The translations under genes and the position numbers were made by a program. From Epiperipatus broadwayi (Eukaryota; Onychophora; Udeonychophora; Euonychophora; Peripatidae), in contig JAQFVV010006427.1 of NCBI GenBank assembly GCA_028023455.1, positions 184,001-248,000 of the forward strand: 64,000 bases of DNA. The letters are read 5' to 3'. Below, in pieces: positions 1-13,008 of the stretch. Position 1 is the stretch's first letter. Each line of letters starts with the position of its first letter. The notes under the pieces were generated by a model. It worked only from the letters and a program-made list of their open reading frames with translations, ran no database searches and had not been told where the DNA came from.

Positions 1-3000
1 GGCAATATGTCACAAGATATCTGTGTGTATGTGTTTAGCTATATTTAACTAGGTTTGGAATGAGAAAGAGAAAAAATGAACACTGAAAATAATATAAATA
101 TTCTAAAACAAAATTCATTTAAATTTTTTCACACCTTTTTTAATACTTAGGGATGAATCAAATACTTTAAAAAAGTATATATATATAAATAAGCAAGTAT
201 GTATTTATATCAGAGAAAATGCATTTAATTAGATTGCATTTAACTTATGTGCTCCAATATACTCACATACAATAACAATCATATAATTATTATTATTTAA
301 CTGTAATACTATAAATAAAAACTGGAAAAATATCAATTAATCAATAAATAGATATATATCAAAGTTATAATAAATATTATTTATTATTAATTGAACAAGA
401 TATCAATTCTAAATTCTATTTGCTTTAGTATTTATTATTCTATTTCATCTTGCTATAAATATGAGAACACCACAAGTTCTTGAAGGTGTTAAGCCATATT
501 TAATTTATAGAAATAAGCTTTTCTATAGTTGTATATAAGCACACTTATTACATTTATTACATTTCTTATAGAAGCAGGATAAACAGTACAACATTACATT
601 AAGAAAAAATATATATATAAAAGGAAAATAAGATGCTAAAGTTATTTACAATATATTAATATTAACTTTAATATTTGCTGTACATGTTATTACTATTATT
701 ATTTGTTCTATAAAGACTTTTTAATTTAAATAAAATGTTTTTTTAGAATCAGAATTCTGAAATATAGGTTCAAATCTTTTTTAAAGATTGGTCCATAAGA
801 CTTAAGACTTTATTAGATGTATTTTCATTGTATTATTCTTCAGACAAAATGATGGTACATGGGATTATGGTTTCACAATTAAGCAGATAAAAGTCATGTG
901 AAAAATGACAGGTCCTATTAATTCTATATCCTCAATGGATTAGTTCAGTATAAATGGGCACTTTTAAAATTAGCATCTCCAGGAAACTTCATAATTTCAG
1001 ATTTGACTAGTGAACTAATTACACTTTTTACCCCATCATAATGTAATTTTCAACTATTGTATAGTTTTCCATATTAAGTTTTTAGTAATTGACAAGTTAG
1101 TTTTTGTTGTTTAATCAGCTTACTTTTCTGGGATGCTGTTAAACAGACTTTTTATTGGTTGAATTGATCAAAGGTATTTAATTATAATGATGTTATAATT
1201 TTCTTAAAACAAGATAATTTCCTTCCAAGGCTTTCATCTTTCTTTATACCAAAATTAAAAATAAATAAATTATAAATGTTATTTATTATTATAGGGAATA
1301 AATCCAGGAACTTTTATTATTTATTACAATTTAATTTAAACAAAAAAAGTTACATTGCTTTGTCTCTTCTTTTTTTTAAAAAAAAGAAAATGTATAACTG
1401 GCTGGTAATAATATGAATGAAATAAATAAATAATTCACAACTATTAGAAGAAGAAAATTCCAATTAGTGTAATTTTACTTATATTATTTTTTTGCCTACT
1501 TTTATATATCTATTTAGAGTGTGAGTGAAAAGCTTGTAAAGGCAGAATAGCTTTATTTCTAACAGATGTCTGAAATAGTATGTATTCAAAATAAAAAGTA
1601 AACATGGAAAATGAAGCACATATACTTTATTAGAGATCAAAGATACTTAATGAAAATAGGATAAACATATAACAGAAATATAAGTTAATTTGAGATAAAA
1701 TGATAAATATAAACATTTTCTGATTCATTATAGAAAAGAAGTCTTGCGAAAAAATCTGAGGTTGGCAAAATCGTCTATGAGCTCATACATTAATAAATAA
1801 AATATTAAATACATTATGTAATGTGTTTGAAGAAAAAAAAAGAGGAAAACAATCATAGACCATAACTTTTAATATATTTTTAATATATATATATATTTAA
1901 ATTTAAAAAAAGCAAAATAAATTTTGTAGCATATATAACATCAAGGTAATTTGCATATTACTTTTTGCATTTTGAATTTAAATGAATGAACATATTCAAA
2001 CGACCATTATATAGTTTATGCTATTAAAAGCAAAGGTAGTATAATAATGATATCTCAACTAGACTAAAAAGTTCATCAAAGAAATAAAGAATACAGTATA
2101 ATCTTTTTATTGAATGTTACTGAAACAATTTTTGTTTTATTATATTATTTTTATTATTATTATTATTTGAAACTTTTCTCTCAAATATTGGAAAAAAAAT
2201 ATTTAAGAAAACAAAATTATAACTTTTCATGACTTTTTTTTAAATATATAAGCAAGTTTTTACTTCCCATCCTCTCTTTCTCTCTCTCTCTTTATATACA
2301 CACACATACATTACACGAATATTTTGAGAAAAAAAATTCAAATATTATTTTGGGTTTTTTTTTTTTATATGTAACGACAGACAAGAGATCAATATACGTA
2401 TAAATATGAATGGATGGAGAGCCTTAATTGTTATTTTAGCTATCCATAGTATTAAACATTTTACCATACATCAGTTACTTTTTTTAAAGCAATAATGATT
2501 AGGATTCAAAAGAGAGATCCAAGTGAAATTACACAATATAATCTTTTTAAAAAAATATTTTGTTATATCTAAAAATTACTACAGCAATCATTTATTTGTG
2601 CATGCTATAATAAATTTTGTTGTAAAGAATGGTGAGATAAAATAAAATACGTTATAGTTTAATTATTTATGTTATTCATATAATTGTTGAGCCTATCATT
2701 GAATATATTTATTTTAAAATATACAGTCTTTTTTTTTTTATAAAAAATAAATCAACGAATAAATAATCATTCTTGTTAACCAATTACAATGCTTATCACA
2801 TAATGCTTAATATGTAAATCTTTTATAAACATTGATTTGTTAAAAATAAATAATTGAACACATTAATTATTTGACTGACCAGCAGCCTATTTGTTCATCT
2901 GTCTAAATATTTATATGTATACATATCTATTTGCCTATCACACCATTTATCTATTTGCCTTTCTATATATTGATATTCTGTATACCTATTTATTCATCTT

Positions 3001-3570
3001 TCACACAACATATTTATTGTTTGCAAACATTGACAACTATAGCCTTTTAATAAAAAAGTACATGATTATCAGTCATTTATTATCAGGTCAAAAATTACTG
3101 CATTTGTTTATCACAAATGCAGACTTTAATTTTTTATTAAGGATTCTTTTTTTACATATAATATACACACATGATTCTATCTATTTTATTCAAAAATTTC
3201 AACTTTTTCTACTCAATTACAAGATCCAATATATTTTTAAAATGATAATTTAACTTTTTACAATTTAAACATATGGTTTAAAGTGTATGCTTAAGGTTAT
3301 CTATGCTGCAGAATAATTTTTTAAAAATTTTAAATAAATAAATAAGCATTAATTTTTTTTATCTAAAAATTCTGCAAATTAAAATAAAAGGTGATCAAAA
3401 ATATTATTTAAAAATCCAAACATATAAATTGTAACTATGATTTTCAAATCTTTTTTATTTTTTAGTCTATTTGATAGATGTTTTTGCCTGCCTCCTTAAT
3501 GTAATTTCAATAATTACCTTAACTAGTCCAATATGCATACATTTTTGTTTTTCAATTTTATCTTCAAGGA
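1..3570. other. AT-rich intergenic DNA, no gene seen
   Basis: The stretch is homopolymer- and TA-rich with frequent stops in all frames. The one open frame of about 120 codons (2,891-3,253, +) is almost all I, Y, F and L, as expected from AT-rich random sequence, and shows no known motif. Nothing else is supported except a short CT/CA microsatellite near 2.27 kb. Confidence 0.7.
2269..2308. repeat. CT-rich then CA-rich microsatellite
   Basis: A run of CT dinucleotides is followed, after a short TA stretch, by a CA run. It is a simple-sequence tract with no associated gene. Confidence 0.7.
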
Positions 3571-3576
3571 AAAAAT

Positions 3577-3635
3577 GTACTAGCTGTTAGCATAGCTGCC
3601 TTCCAAGCAGCTGGCCAAAATGGATTTTTAATTAA
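3577..3635 (+). pseudogene. tRNA-Gly(TCC)-derived fragment (tRNA pseudogene or SINE head)
   Basis: The D-arm-like sequence GTTAGCATAG is followed by a perfect five-pair anticodon stem (GCTGC at 3595-3599 with GCAGC at 3607-3611) closing a seven-base loop CTTCCAA, which puts TCC at the anticodon position (3602-3604). This matches the central part of eukaryotic tRNA-Gly(TCC), including the GGCC just after the anticodon stem. The acceptor stem and T arm are not recognisable: the expected GGTTCGA box reads as an AT-rich remnant. It is therefore not a functional tRNA. It could be an isolated tRNA pseudogene or the worn head of a tRNA-derived SINE; no clear SINE body or tail follows. Confidence 0.65.
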
Positions 3636-3639
3636 AAAA

Positions 3640-5331
3640 TGTTACGTCAATATTTTTATTCAAAATTTATTTAAAACATATTCAAATAAAATATTCTTCA
3701 CAATATCAATAATCAAATTTCAATTACTAAATATAACAAAAAATGATAAGAATTTTTTTTTAAAGGGAGATGGTTTTGATTTGTGACATTTCTTCTAAAA
3801 AGCTGTTGCATTGAAATAAAACATGGAATGCAACATTACATATTTATTGGAAGTAAATTTGTAATAATTTATTAAAACATAATAATAAACAAGTAAAAAA
3901 ATTAGATTGTAGATGATTTTATGATCTATTCAAAGAAAATGCTGGATAAATGCTGTAGCATCTTGATTTTTTTATTACAAAATCATTAATTTCATTTACA
4001 TCTTGAATTGTTCATGATATATAAAGATACCTAATAATTTATAGTATCTTTATTTTTTATCATTAACAGATGCAATAAAACATCAAACAGTACAATGCAT
4101 TGAAAATTCATCAATGTATTTAATTCAATTGATTTGTTTCCCAAAAAAAAAAAAAACACCATAAGATATATTATAAGAGAGCATCCAGACATAACCAGAA
4201 TCATTCTCTGGTTTGGTGCCTATTGTGGTATATGTTTGTGCTATTACATACTTCTTGCAAGAACTCTTCTGCATCAATCTGGAAAATGACATTACCATGT
4301 GAAATCATGATTTTTGTAAATTGTGTTTTATGTATTTGGTGATTTTTATAATGCAAATGTTTGAACAAGATGAAATTCTATTTTCATTTACAGAAAACAG
4401 TAGGGAAAATAACATTAATGTTTGAAGTAGGTTATACGCAAGCTGATTTTGTAAAACGCAAGTTTAGCAGTGGTTTAATTAAAATGTTAAATTCACCAGA
4501 TCCCTAATTAGCATAATAAGTGAAGTCCAAAGTCAATTAAGCTGTTTTTTTATGCAAACAACATTTTTCTCTCAAATTTAGTTTGTGCCAGACATTTTAT
4601 CTGCAAGTTCTGAAATATTTCTGTGTTGCAGTAAAACATAAATATCCCTCAAAACCATGAGTGTGAAACACTTTTTAATTAAATTCAGCATGACCGAGGT
4701 ATCAGCCATATTTTCTTGATCTCACACTTCAGGTGATTTTTTTAAATCTCTCAAATGAAAAAATGTCTCCTTTATTTTTTATGTGGACTATCACAGGCAT
4801 TAAAGGGCATCACTTTGCAAGTATTTCCAGACTCCTTTGAAAAATGAAAATTAGATTCGTTTATTGCATCAAATAGACAGTAATTTGAAAGAGATTAAAT
4901 TTATAATACTTAAAAATAAATAAACAATTTTTATTATAAAATTCCAGTTGGTTTTGGATACCCCTCATAACTATAGGCATATAATAAAATCAAATTCCTT
5001 AAAAAATTACTGAAAAACATTGAGAAATATTATATTATATAAAAGTCACAAAGAACGTATTTTTGTTTAGAAAACTAAAATTTTCTATTGCTTTTATGAG
5101 AATAATAATCTTTAGGTCATCTTAAGAGATTGTGACCCCTATTCTAAAATACCTAGAAATAAAAACTGCCATTTACTTAACTAGCTAATTGCCATGTGGT
5201 GAGGGTTTTATGCTTTTTTTTTTAAATTTTTTATCTTCTTCTTAAGAATAGCTAGGTAGATATTTAATAACCAGTATTAAATGACTGTCTGAATTACTTA
5301 TGTAACAATTGCTAGAAAAAATCCTGAGATT
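3640..5331. other. AT-rich intergenic DNA, nothing recognised
   Basis: No open frame of note and no clear tandem or inverted repeat was seen. The composition is like the rest of the AT-rich background. Confidence 0.6.
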
Positions 5332-5339
5332 ATTTAAAA

Positions 5340-5761
5340 CAGGGATGCCCAACCTTTAACTTGACGCGAGCCAGTTGAGAATTTAAAAAAAATTTGGGGA
5401 GCCACAATTATATATTGCATTTTTCATATTACATTTATAAACATAATTCACAAACTAAAAAAGCTGGTGTAATATGTTAAAAAGAAAAAAAAATACATTT
5501 TATTTATATATTAAAAATTTGGTAACATACCTATAAATTACAATTACAGGAAAAGTATATTTTAATTATTTTATTTAATGTGAAATCTGACACTGCATAT
5601 TGTTATCGTTTGTATTGTAAAAATGTTTATTTTTTAGTGTGTGCATGTGTCGTCAAGGAATAAAATATTTTATCAATTTTTCTTGAAGAGTGCAATGCGA
5701 GTCACATTAAACCGTTGCGCGAGCTACATGTGACTCGGGAGCTATGGGTTGGGCATCCCTG
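5340..5761. mobile_element. Non-autonomous hAT-type DNA transposon (MITE), 422 bp
   Basis: Fifteen-base terminal inverted repeats are exact: CAGGGATGCCCAACC at 5340-5354 and its complement at 5747-5761. The element is flanked by a perfect 8-bp direct repeat, ATTTAAAA, at 5332-5339 and 5762-5769. An 8-bp duplication and CA...TG ends are hallmarks of the hAT superfamily. The GC-richer words near both ends (for example GACGCGAGCC, and TTGCGCGAGC about 40 bp from the right end) suggest subterminal transposase-binding repeats. There is no coding capacity, so mobility would have depended on a transposase made elsewhere. The intact duplication implies a fairly recent insertion. Confidence 0.9.
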
Positions 5762-5769
5762 ATTTAAAA

Positions 5770-8700
5770 GACATCAACTTCATAAAAATATTTCGTCCTT
5801 TATTTTTAACACATCATCTAATTACTATTCTGTGAGATCTTTTCATCATATAATTATATATGCGTTAAATAAACTTGCAAAACAAATATTATAAATATAT
5901 GTATATCAATGTTTATACATTAGCATTAATAAAATCAATCTCATAATATAACACAAAATTTAAGTCACTCTTTATTTAATTTATATAATTATACAGAAGT
6001 CACCTCATTTCCAAGTAACATTGTAGATACTGAAATTTGTTATATATTATGTGCACACACACATGTATAGAATGTGTACATGCTGTAAATGCATGTATAA
6101 ATAAATTTTAAAGAATACATGCATGTGGCATATATATATGGTTGTGAACTAAAAAGTTAAAATCTATAAAATTATTTTTTAATTTTTTAAATAAAATCTT
6201 TGGAACCATAGATAATTAAAATCAAGGATGAGGAAATTATAAACATTATATCAACATTTTAGCAAAAAGAAGAAGCGTTGTATCTTATAAGAATTTACTT
6301 TGATAGAAGTATCAAAGATAAGAGTACTTTAAATGTTTGTTAAATAAGTATAAAAAACTAAATTATTTTAAAATATATTTTATTTATTCTATCTGCAACC
6401 TCTGCTGAGATGGCATTGAGTTCTACTAAATAAAAGAATGATATTACTTCAGAGTGGCCAAACATTTATTTAGTTTATATTCCTTAATTTTAAAAACAGA
6501 ATACTTTAGCAAGGTTTTCATGAAATTTTTGATTAAAAAGTGTTTCAGAATGCTCAACCATCAAAATTCAAAGTGCCTGATATTTTAGTGTTAAAATGTC
6601 TTACTTTCACTTTTGAAATATCATTTCAATAATTTATCCAGTGAAAATCAAGTCCATATACAATATAAACTTAGAATTCAGTTAAAACTTGTGCATTTGG
6701 AAATCACAATAATACAATTAAATTGATTTCTAAATAAAGGATAAAATTGTTAATAAACAAACAAAAAAATCCTGTTCTATTTGACACTAATGATAATGCC
6801 ACAATTTTTTATCACTAAAAACATATTTGGAAAAAAAGTAATATATTTTTACAATCTCTTAATTTAATTATCTGAAGTAGAAACTTTTCTTAGGCAAATA
6901 TAATTTGACCTTCAAATGCTTGGACTCTGTGACAAGAAAAGCTTAGAATTTACATGTTTTAGATTAAACTTGGCACTTTTGAAACCTATTTTTTGTCTCA
7001 TATTCATTTCACTGACTGTTGAGTAGGAGAATGAATATAAATATAATAAGTTTATTTAAATTTATTCAGTTGTATTTAGCAAGTTAGATAGCCGAAGGCA
7101 AAGATGGCCAAATAGGTATAAAATATCTAGACATATACATGCAGAGGAAAAGACTTCATTTAAACTATAAAATCATTATTGAGCCATAAAATAAGAGTAT
7201 ATATACAACCTGAGTTAATATCACCCATAACTCACAAATATGTCAATCAAATAACATTTCTCCACAGAAATCCCTACTTATGTAAACTAGAAGCTTACCA
7301 TAAGGCCACCATAAAGAAATATCTAAATTATTTGTGCCAGATAAGATTTAAATACAAACACTTGCTAATATTACTTTCAAATTTTATAACAAAATGAGAG
7401 TAAATTCTGAACAGATGATAAATCATGAATACTACTTCCTTATATCCCAAAGATGATCAAAAACTTAACCAAAATCTGTTCAGAATCACATTGAGTAAAC
7501 TTCTGCACTCCATCCTCAATATACAGACTAAAACTCTCTATGGAACAAACACCTCACATAGTATCCAAAATCCCCTGATCCCAAGCTGGATGCAACATGG
7601 TCTTCAATGAATCATGTGCAGTTTCACTACAAGACTACCACAACACTAATATCTTTACAAAAGGGACAGAGGTAATCCAGAATTTAAATCCATATTTATA
7701 TTCCTCAAACACCAATATGCAATGGAGCATACATTTGATCCCACAGTTTCTAGCATTGCATGCATTGAGAGAAATGATGCCAAGCACAAGATCAAGGAGA
7801 TATGGCATATAGACAACAATTCCAATGCCATAATCAAAAAGAAATCCTGTTTTTCTCTTGCAAAAAAATGGGCTATCTAACTTGCATACATCTGAAAAAA
7901 ATTTAAATAAATTTATATTTATACCCACTTTCTTAAGCAATGGTCAGTGATATAAATATGAGATCATAAATAGACTTCAAAAGCACTAATCTTAATCTAA
8001 AACATGTAAATTCTAAGCTGTTCTTATCATAAAGTTCAAACACTTGAAAATTAAATCTCTTAATTTATAAACAAGTGAGAATTCACTCAATTTATCAGAC
8101 ATTTAAATCCAAAAATAAATAAAAGCTAAAATGATTTTTTTTCTTCCAACAGGAATACATTCTCTTAACCTAAAAATTAAAATTTAAGTAAAATATTTTT
8201 CAACTCAAAAACTTATATAAGTGAGAAAAGAGACCAATGTAAATATTAATTCACAATATCAAAAACTTTTATTTTTATCCAAAAATATTTGTTTCTTTCT
8301 GCCTTATTGCTATTAATACCATGCTATTTATAAACTTCATCCATGTCACTCTGTTACTTCCAACAATATTTTAAAAACTTCATTTATTAATTAAATTAAC
8401 TAAAACATTCTTGAAGCTAATTTTTTTGATTGGATCTATCATTAAATACCTCTATCTTCATTTTGTTTCTTACAATCGTCTCATTCATTTACAAGTGGCA
8501 ATAAGTAATAAAAGGAACACCATTTGAAAAGCCTCATTGGAAAGTAGTTAGCATATCTACCTACCATGCCCACAAACTGACCAACTTCAAACTAGTTAAA
8601 CTTGGATATTTTCAGGTTATAAACTGGTTTATAATTTTTTATTTGGATATTCTTAGTTATATAATAAAACATTAAAGGAATATCCTCAATTCTCATCTCC

Positions 8701-10030
8701 TTTTAATAATTTGGCTAGTCTGATAAATAATATATTTTCTCCATTACTGTTTCTTTTCTAGTTCTGAAGGAGAACAATTATGTTTAGTTTTTATATGTAT
8801 ATTTCAGTTACCAACAAATATTAAAAAAAAAAAAAAAAGCAGAGAAATGCTAAAAAAAAAAAAAAACATTCATATTACGTTTTACAATATATATATATTA
8901 TTCTTAAATAAAAACGTCAATATTTTTACTTTAATAAATGACCTTTGCAGCAGTTGAATAATGAAAAATTAGCGATCCTTGTTGAAATTTTTGATTTTAA
9001 TCATGTGATAAATTTATTTAGATAAAAGTTAATTTTAGTTACTCTAAACCTTGAGGTTGTTTTTATTTTATACGAAAATTTCTAAAATCATTTTCTTTAA
9101 AAAATTAATGAATCATTTATTCTTTTTCATGAAATAAAATTATCGTAAACATTTCAGGAATTATTTAATATTACGTTTTTTATTTATTCGGATTTTGTAA
9201 ACAGAAAAATCAATTACATGCAGAAAAAAAAAACGAAAAATATAATGTATATAGTTTTTTGTTTGTTTGTTTATTCATTGAATCAACATTCTATTTCTGA
9301 ATTAATAATTTATTTATGTCGGCTAATTTCGCTGCTATAACATAATCAAAATTTTAATTTTTTTATTCATTTACATTTTTAATTTAATTTAAAATGATAG
9401 TTTATTCATACAATATAGAAAGTATTCTTAAAGATCTACTTCAACGCCACTTATAATAACTTTGAATAATTTGTGATTATCAGATATTAGTGTATTTGAA
9501 TTCCAGAATTTTGCCTTTATCAATCAAGCTTGACATTGTTTGATCATATATTAAGTAATTGGAGGTATGAATGTTGTGTTAATATTATAGAATCAACTAT
9601 ATAATTTTTAAGTGAAATGGTCAATTAAACAAGAAAATCCTACAAAGAAATAAAAATAATGTAAATAATACTAAAATAAATCATCAGATTTCAGAATAAT
9701 ATGAAAAAAATATCAGTATTTATAATGGAAGCATGGGCTAAATGATTAAGAAAATAAAATAATGCATAACAATCAATATTTTGTATGCCAAGCAATCCAA
9801 TGTATAATATACTGTGATATATTAAAGAACTTTAATGACAGTGTAGGAAATGAATGACAATTCAATGTTGACACACTTTTACAATTCTTCAGCTCAGTAG
9901 AACATTTGAAGGAAGTCTTCTTGTTCATCCATTAAGGTTTATTTATATTAGATCCAAAGACTAAGCTAATCAAAAAATCATAATGGATCTTCTATAAAGA
10001 TCAGTTGGGGTTATAATTATGTTTACTTGT
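5770..10030. other. Intergenic DNA with no supported gene
   Basis: Mostly AT-rich. The part at about 7,180-7,960 is a little less AT-biased and holds several short overlapping open frames on both strands (61-101 codons), but none shows a domain, a signal or a consistent frame, so I do not call a gene. A stretch at 8,540-8,600 faintly resembles the tRNA-like fragment at 3.58 kb but lacks a paired anticodon stem. Two A-runs lie at 8,822-8,868. Confidence 0.55.
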
Positions 10031-10037
10031 ATAGAAA

Positions 10038-10071
10038 ATGTGGTAGTGTCCAGAGTCGGACACTACCACAT
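10038..10071. repeat. Perfect 14-bp stem hairpin with 6-nt loop
   Basis: ATGTGGTAGTGTCC at 10038-10051 is exactly complementary to 10058-10071, around the loop AGAGTC. It is GC-richer than its surroundings and stands about 100 bp left of the Tc1-like element. No downstream CTRR was seen that would mark it as a Helitron end, and no gene ends here, so its role is unknown. Confidence 0.75.
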
Positions 10072-10169
10072 ATGGTATTTTTGTAATTACTAATTATTCA
10101 TTAATTATTTTATCTACAGTCATTTTTACTTTTGATTTTAGTATTAAGAGAGCTTATATATATGTAATA

Positions 10170-10713
10170 CAGGTGCATACTAATAGCTCAAACAAAGTCT
10201 TAATTGATAAGTGTGGTAAGAGAAAATATTTAAAATCTCTATCTGGAACATTCCCAATTCCAGACCAATTGGTTTCAAGCTTTTGGCTCACCTCAGTGAG
10301 GAGATAAAATATTCAGGCACTAGATTAAAAATATCAACTCAAAGTCCAGCACTTATTCAATACATAATATTTAACTAGAAACACTGAATTTTTGGACATG
10401 AAAATGTCTTTAACTCCAGATATCTAACTCAAATAGCTATATGGGACTGGACCAAAATCAGATCTACAATATATTAATAGTTTTCACATTGCCAAGGCCT
10501 TAAGGAGTTTCTACTTAAATGTTACATATTAAATAGGTGCTGGGCTTTGAGTTGATATTTTGAATCTACTGCCTGAATATTCTGGCTTCTCACTGAGGTG
10601 AGCCAAAAGCTCAAAACTAATTGGTCTGGGGATGGGAATGTTCCATATAGAGATTTTAAATATTTTCTTTCATTGCATTTATCAATTAAGTTGAGCTACT
10701 GGTATGTTCCCTA
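10170..10713. mobile_element. Tc1/mariner-like non-autonomous element with about 210-bp inverted arms
   Basis: The left arm (10170 to about 10388) and right arm (about 10505-10713) are inverted copies with scattered mismatches. They share words such as AAATATTTAAAATCTCTAT and TTGGCTCACCTCAGTGAG, and enclose about 115 bp of unique sequence. The ends, CAGGTGCATAC on the left and the imperfect complement TAGGGAACATAC on the right, are each flanked by TA (10168-10169 and 10714-10715), which fits the TA duplication of Tc1/mariner elements. There is no transposase. Arm divergence suggests an old insertion. A TA flank in AT-rich DNA is weak evidence by itself, so the superfamily call is tentative, but the inverted structure is certain. 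Confidence 0.7.
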
Positions 10714-10715
10714 TA

Positions 10716-13008
10716 TTATGCATTTGTAAATACAAGCTCATAAAAGCAATATCATGCTATATATGATTTGCTTTATTGATTATATATATATATTATTTCT
10801 TGACCGTATCTGCAGTTATTCTAAGAAGTGATATCAGTTTTATGAAAATTAATATTTTCATGAAATATTGCAAGATTTATCTTCTTAATAAATGAAGTCT
10901 ACATAAAAAAAAATCCATAGATTTTTTTTAAATTATAAATATCTAAAATACATTTCAACCTGTATATACAATTTTACAACCATCCCTCAGCCAATTCCTA
11001 TTTTTAGCTAGAAAAATATGTTATTAAAACACAAGATAAAAATTGAACAATGATATTGATCTATAATTAATAAAATCTGATGTGCATTTTAAAGGTAACA
11101 AAAATTAGTGAAATCATTCAAAACTTTCAATGGGCATATGAAGGGTAAATTAGAAGTGATTTTGATATTACTTTTAAAGAACTAAGATGATTTATTACAA
11201 AATAATTATATATCTATATACTATTGGATTGAAGTATTTTTTTAAAAAAAGATTAATTGTTCATTTCATCACTTAAAATTAAATATAAAGTTTAAAGTAA
11301 TATGATATCTCAATAGAATTTATTATTATGGGATAGAAAGAAAATAATCCATGGCGTTTTCATTAATTTTGTTTGCTTGTGTTAAAGAAAATATAGATCA
11401 ATGGTATAATATGCAAATTAGTTTTAGATTTAGAAAAAAATAAAAGATAGCATTTTAAAAATTAGGAAAATATAAAATGTAGTAAACTGCTATAAGCCTG
11501 TGCAATGTATTAAAATAATTTATTAGAAATGTAAAAATTAAAATTCTAAATTATTCTCTTTTGAATAATTTAAAAACATATTTGATAAATTAAAGGTTAT
11601 GCATATTTATGCAAATTAGATTTATATAAATAAATTAAAAAGAGAATTTAAATTGATAAAGGCATTTTAGTTAATATTTAATTCAACTAATAAAGAAATT
11701 ATCGTTATTGAAAGATATTTAATATCATACATTGTATTTTAAATGTGTTGTTTTAATATTTATACAAGTGTCATAAATCAATATGCATAAATTTTAAGAT
11801 AATAGTCAAGAATTTGACTCATTGAACAAAAGTTTTTTGTATATTTTCTTTTATATATATTTTATGGTTTAAGAAAGTTGTCTAATATCATATACATATA
11901 ATGAAAATTAAGAAGTTGACTGCTATATCTTATAATAAAAACTAAATAAATAAGTAATAAGATATATTGGGCATAATATAATCAGATCTATTAATATGTT
12001 ATCAATTGTATTATTGCACAAGCCATGTAGGAAAAATCTATTGCTGATCAAATGAATTTAAATGTGTTTAATGTATTATTTTCCCACATCGTAAGCCTGT
12101 TATAGAAATTTTTTGAATCTAATCTATAAAATATTGCCACATTACATAAGAAATATATTTCATTTGTTAATTATATTTTAAATAATTTTTTTTTTGCCTG
12201 AATACTACCTATACTATTTCATTTTTTAAATTCAATACATATATATATATATATTGTTTCTTATCATTAATTTTCCATGGACACCACAGAAAGATAATTG
12301 TAGTTAAAAATCTATCAAATTTTAGCTCATAAATCATACATTAATAAAATATTTTCATTTAAAATCAAAGGCTATAATAAACTAATATACATAAAAATTA
12401 TTCATATTTTATAATTAATGTAGATATTGTCTTAAGTTTGAATTCAGATACTATTACAACTATTTTTCTTTATTGTTAATGGTGCTAATTTTGTAAATAA
12501 ATTTTGCTTTTGCTTTATTATATAAATTTTATTTGGATATTGGCTAATATTTTGGTTTATTTATTTAATGTCTGAAAAAAAAAAGAGATTTATGTGGACC
12601 CTGACATAGTAATGATATTAATTTCACCAATAACATATAATGGTTTGAGGGGAAAAAGAACATATAATCCCAAACAGGTATAAATTATTAGTGTAGTAGA
12701 GAAGTATTTAATTTATAAAATTGAACAAGCAGAAGGGATTTGAATCATATTCCTTGAGTTCCAAGTTCAACTTCAAATCTGGTAATGCCCAACTAAAAGA
12801 TAATAATGGATTAGAATTAGTAAACTAGGACAGAAAAATAATCAAATTCTATTAACTTCAAAAGAGAAAAATAGTACCTATATCCTGGAAATTGGAAAAC
12901 AATTCAATTATATATTTTTTGTTTATGTTTATTACAATATATATCAGAGATATTCACATAGCAGATGAATAAATATGCTTTATCATAATTTATTAAAAAT
13001 TTAGATTA
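10716..13008. other. AT-rich intergenic DNA, nothing recognised
   Basis: Dense stops in all frames and short TA runs (for example 12,238-12,254). No tandem array, inverted pair or coding signature was seen. Confidence 0.6.

Noticed and set aside
2891-3253. 120-codon plus-strand frame
   Set aside because: Composition is almost wholly I/Y/F/L/H from AT-rich DNA; no motif, no homologous look, no supporting signals.
7179-7940. Cluster of short frames on both strands
   Set aside because: Frames overlap in conflicting directions, none has a domain or cysteine/charge pattern, and no splice-linked exon series could be made.
8540-8600. Second tRNA-like sequence (GTTAGCATATCTACC)
   Set aside because: The would-be anticodon stem does not pair and the B box is not recognisable; similarity to the 3.58-kb fragment is too short.
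10038-10071. Helitron 3' end
   Set aside because: The hairpin is there but the CTRR end and a 5' TC end are not.
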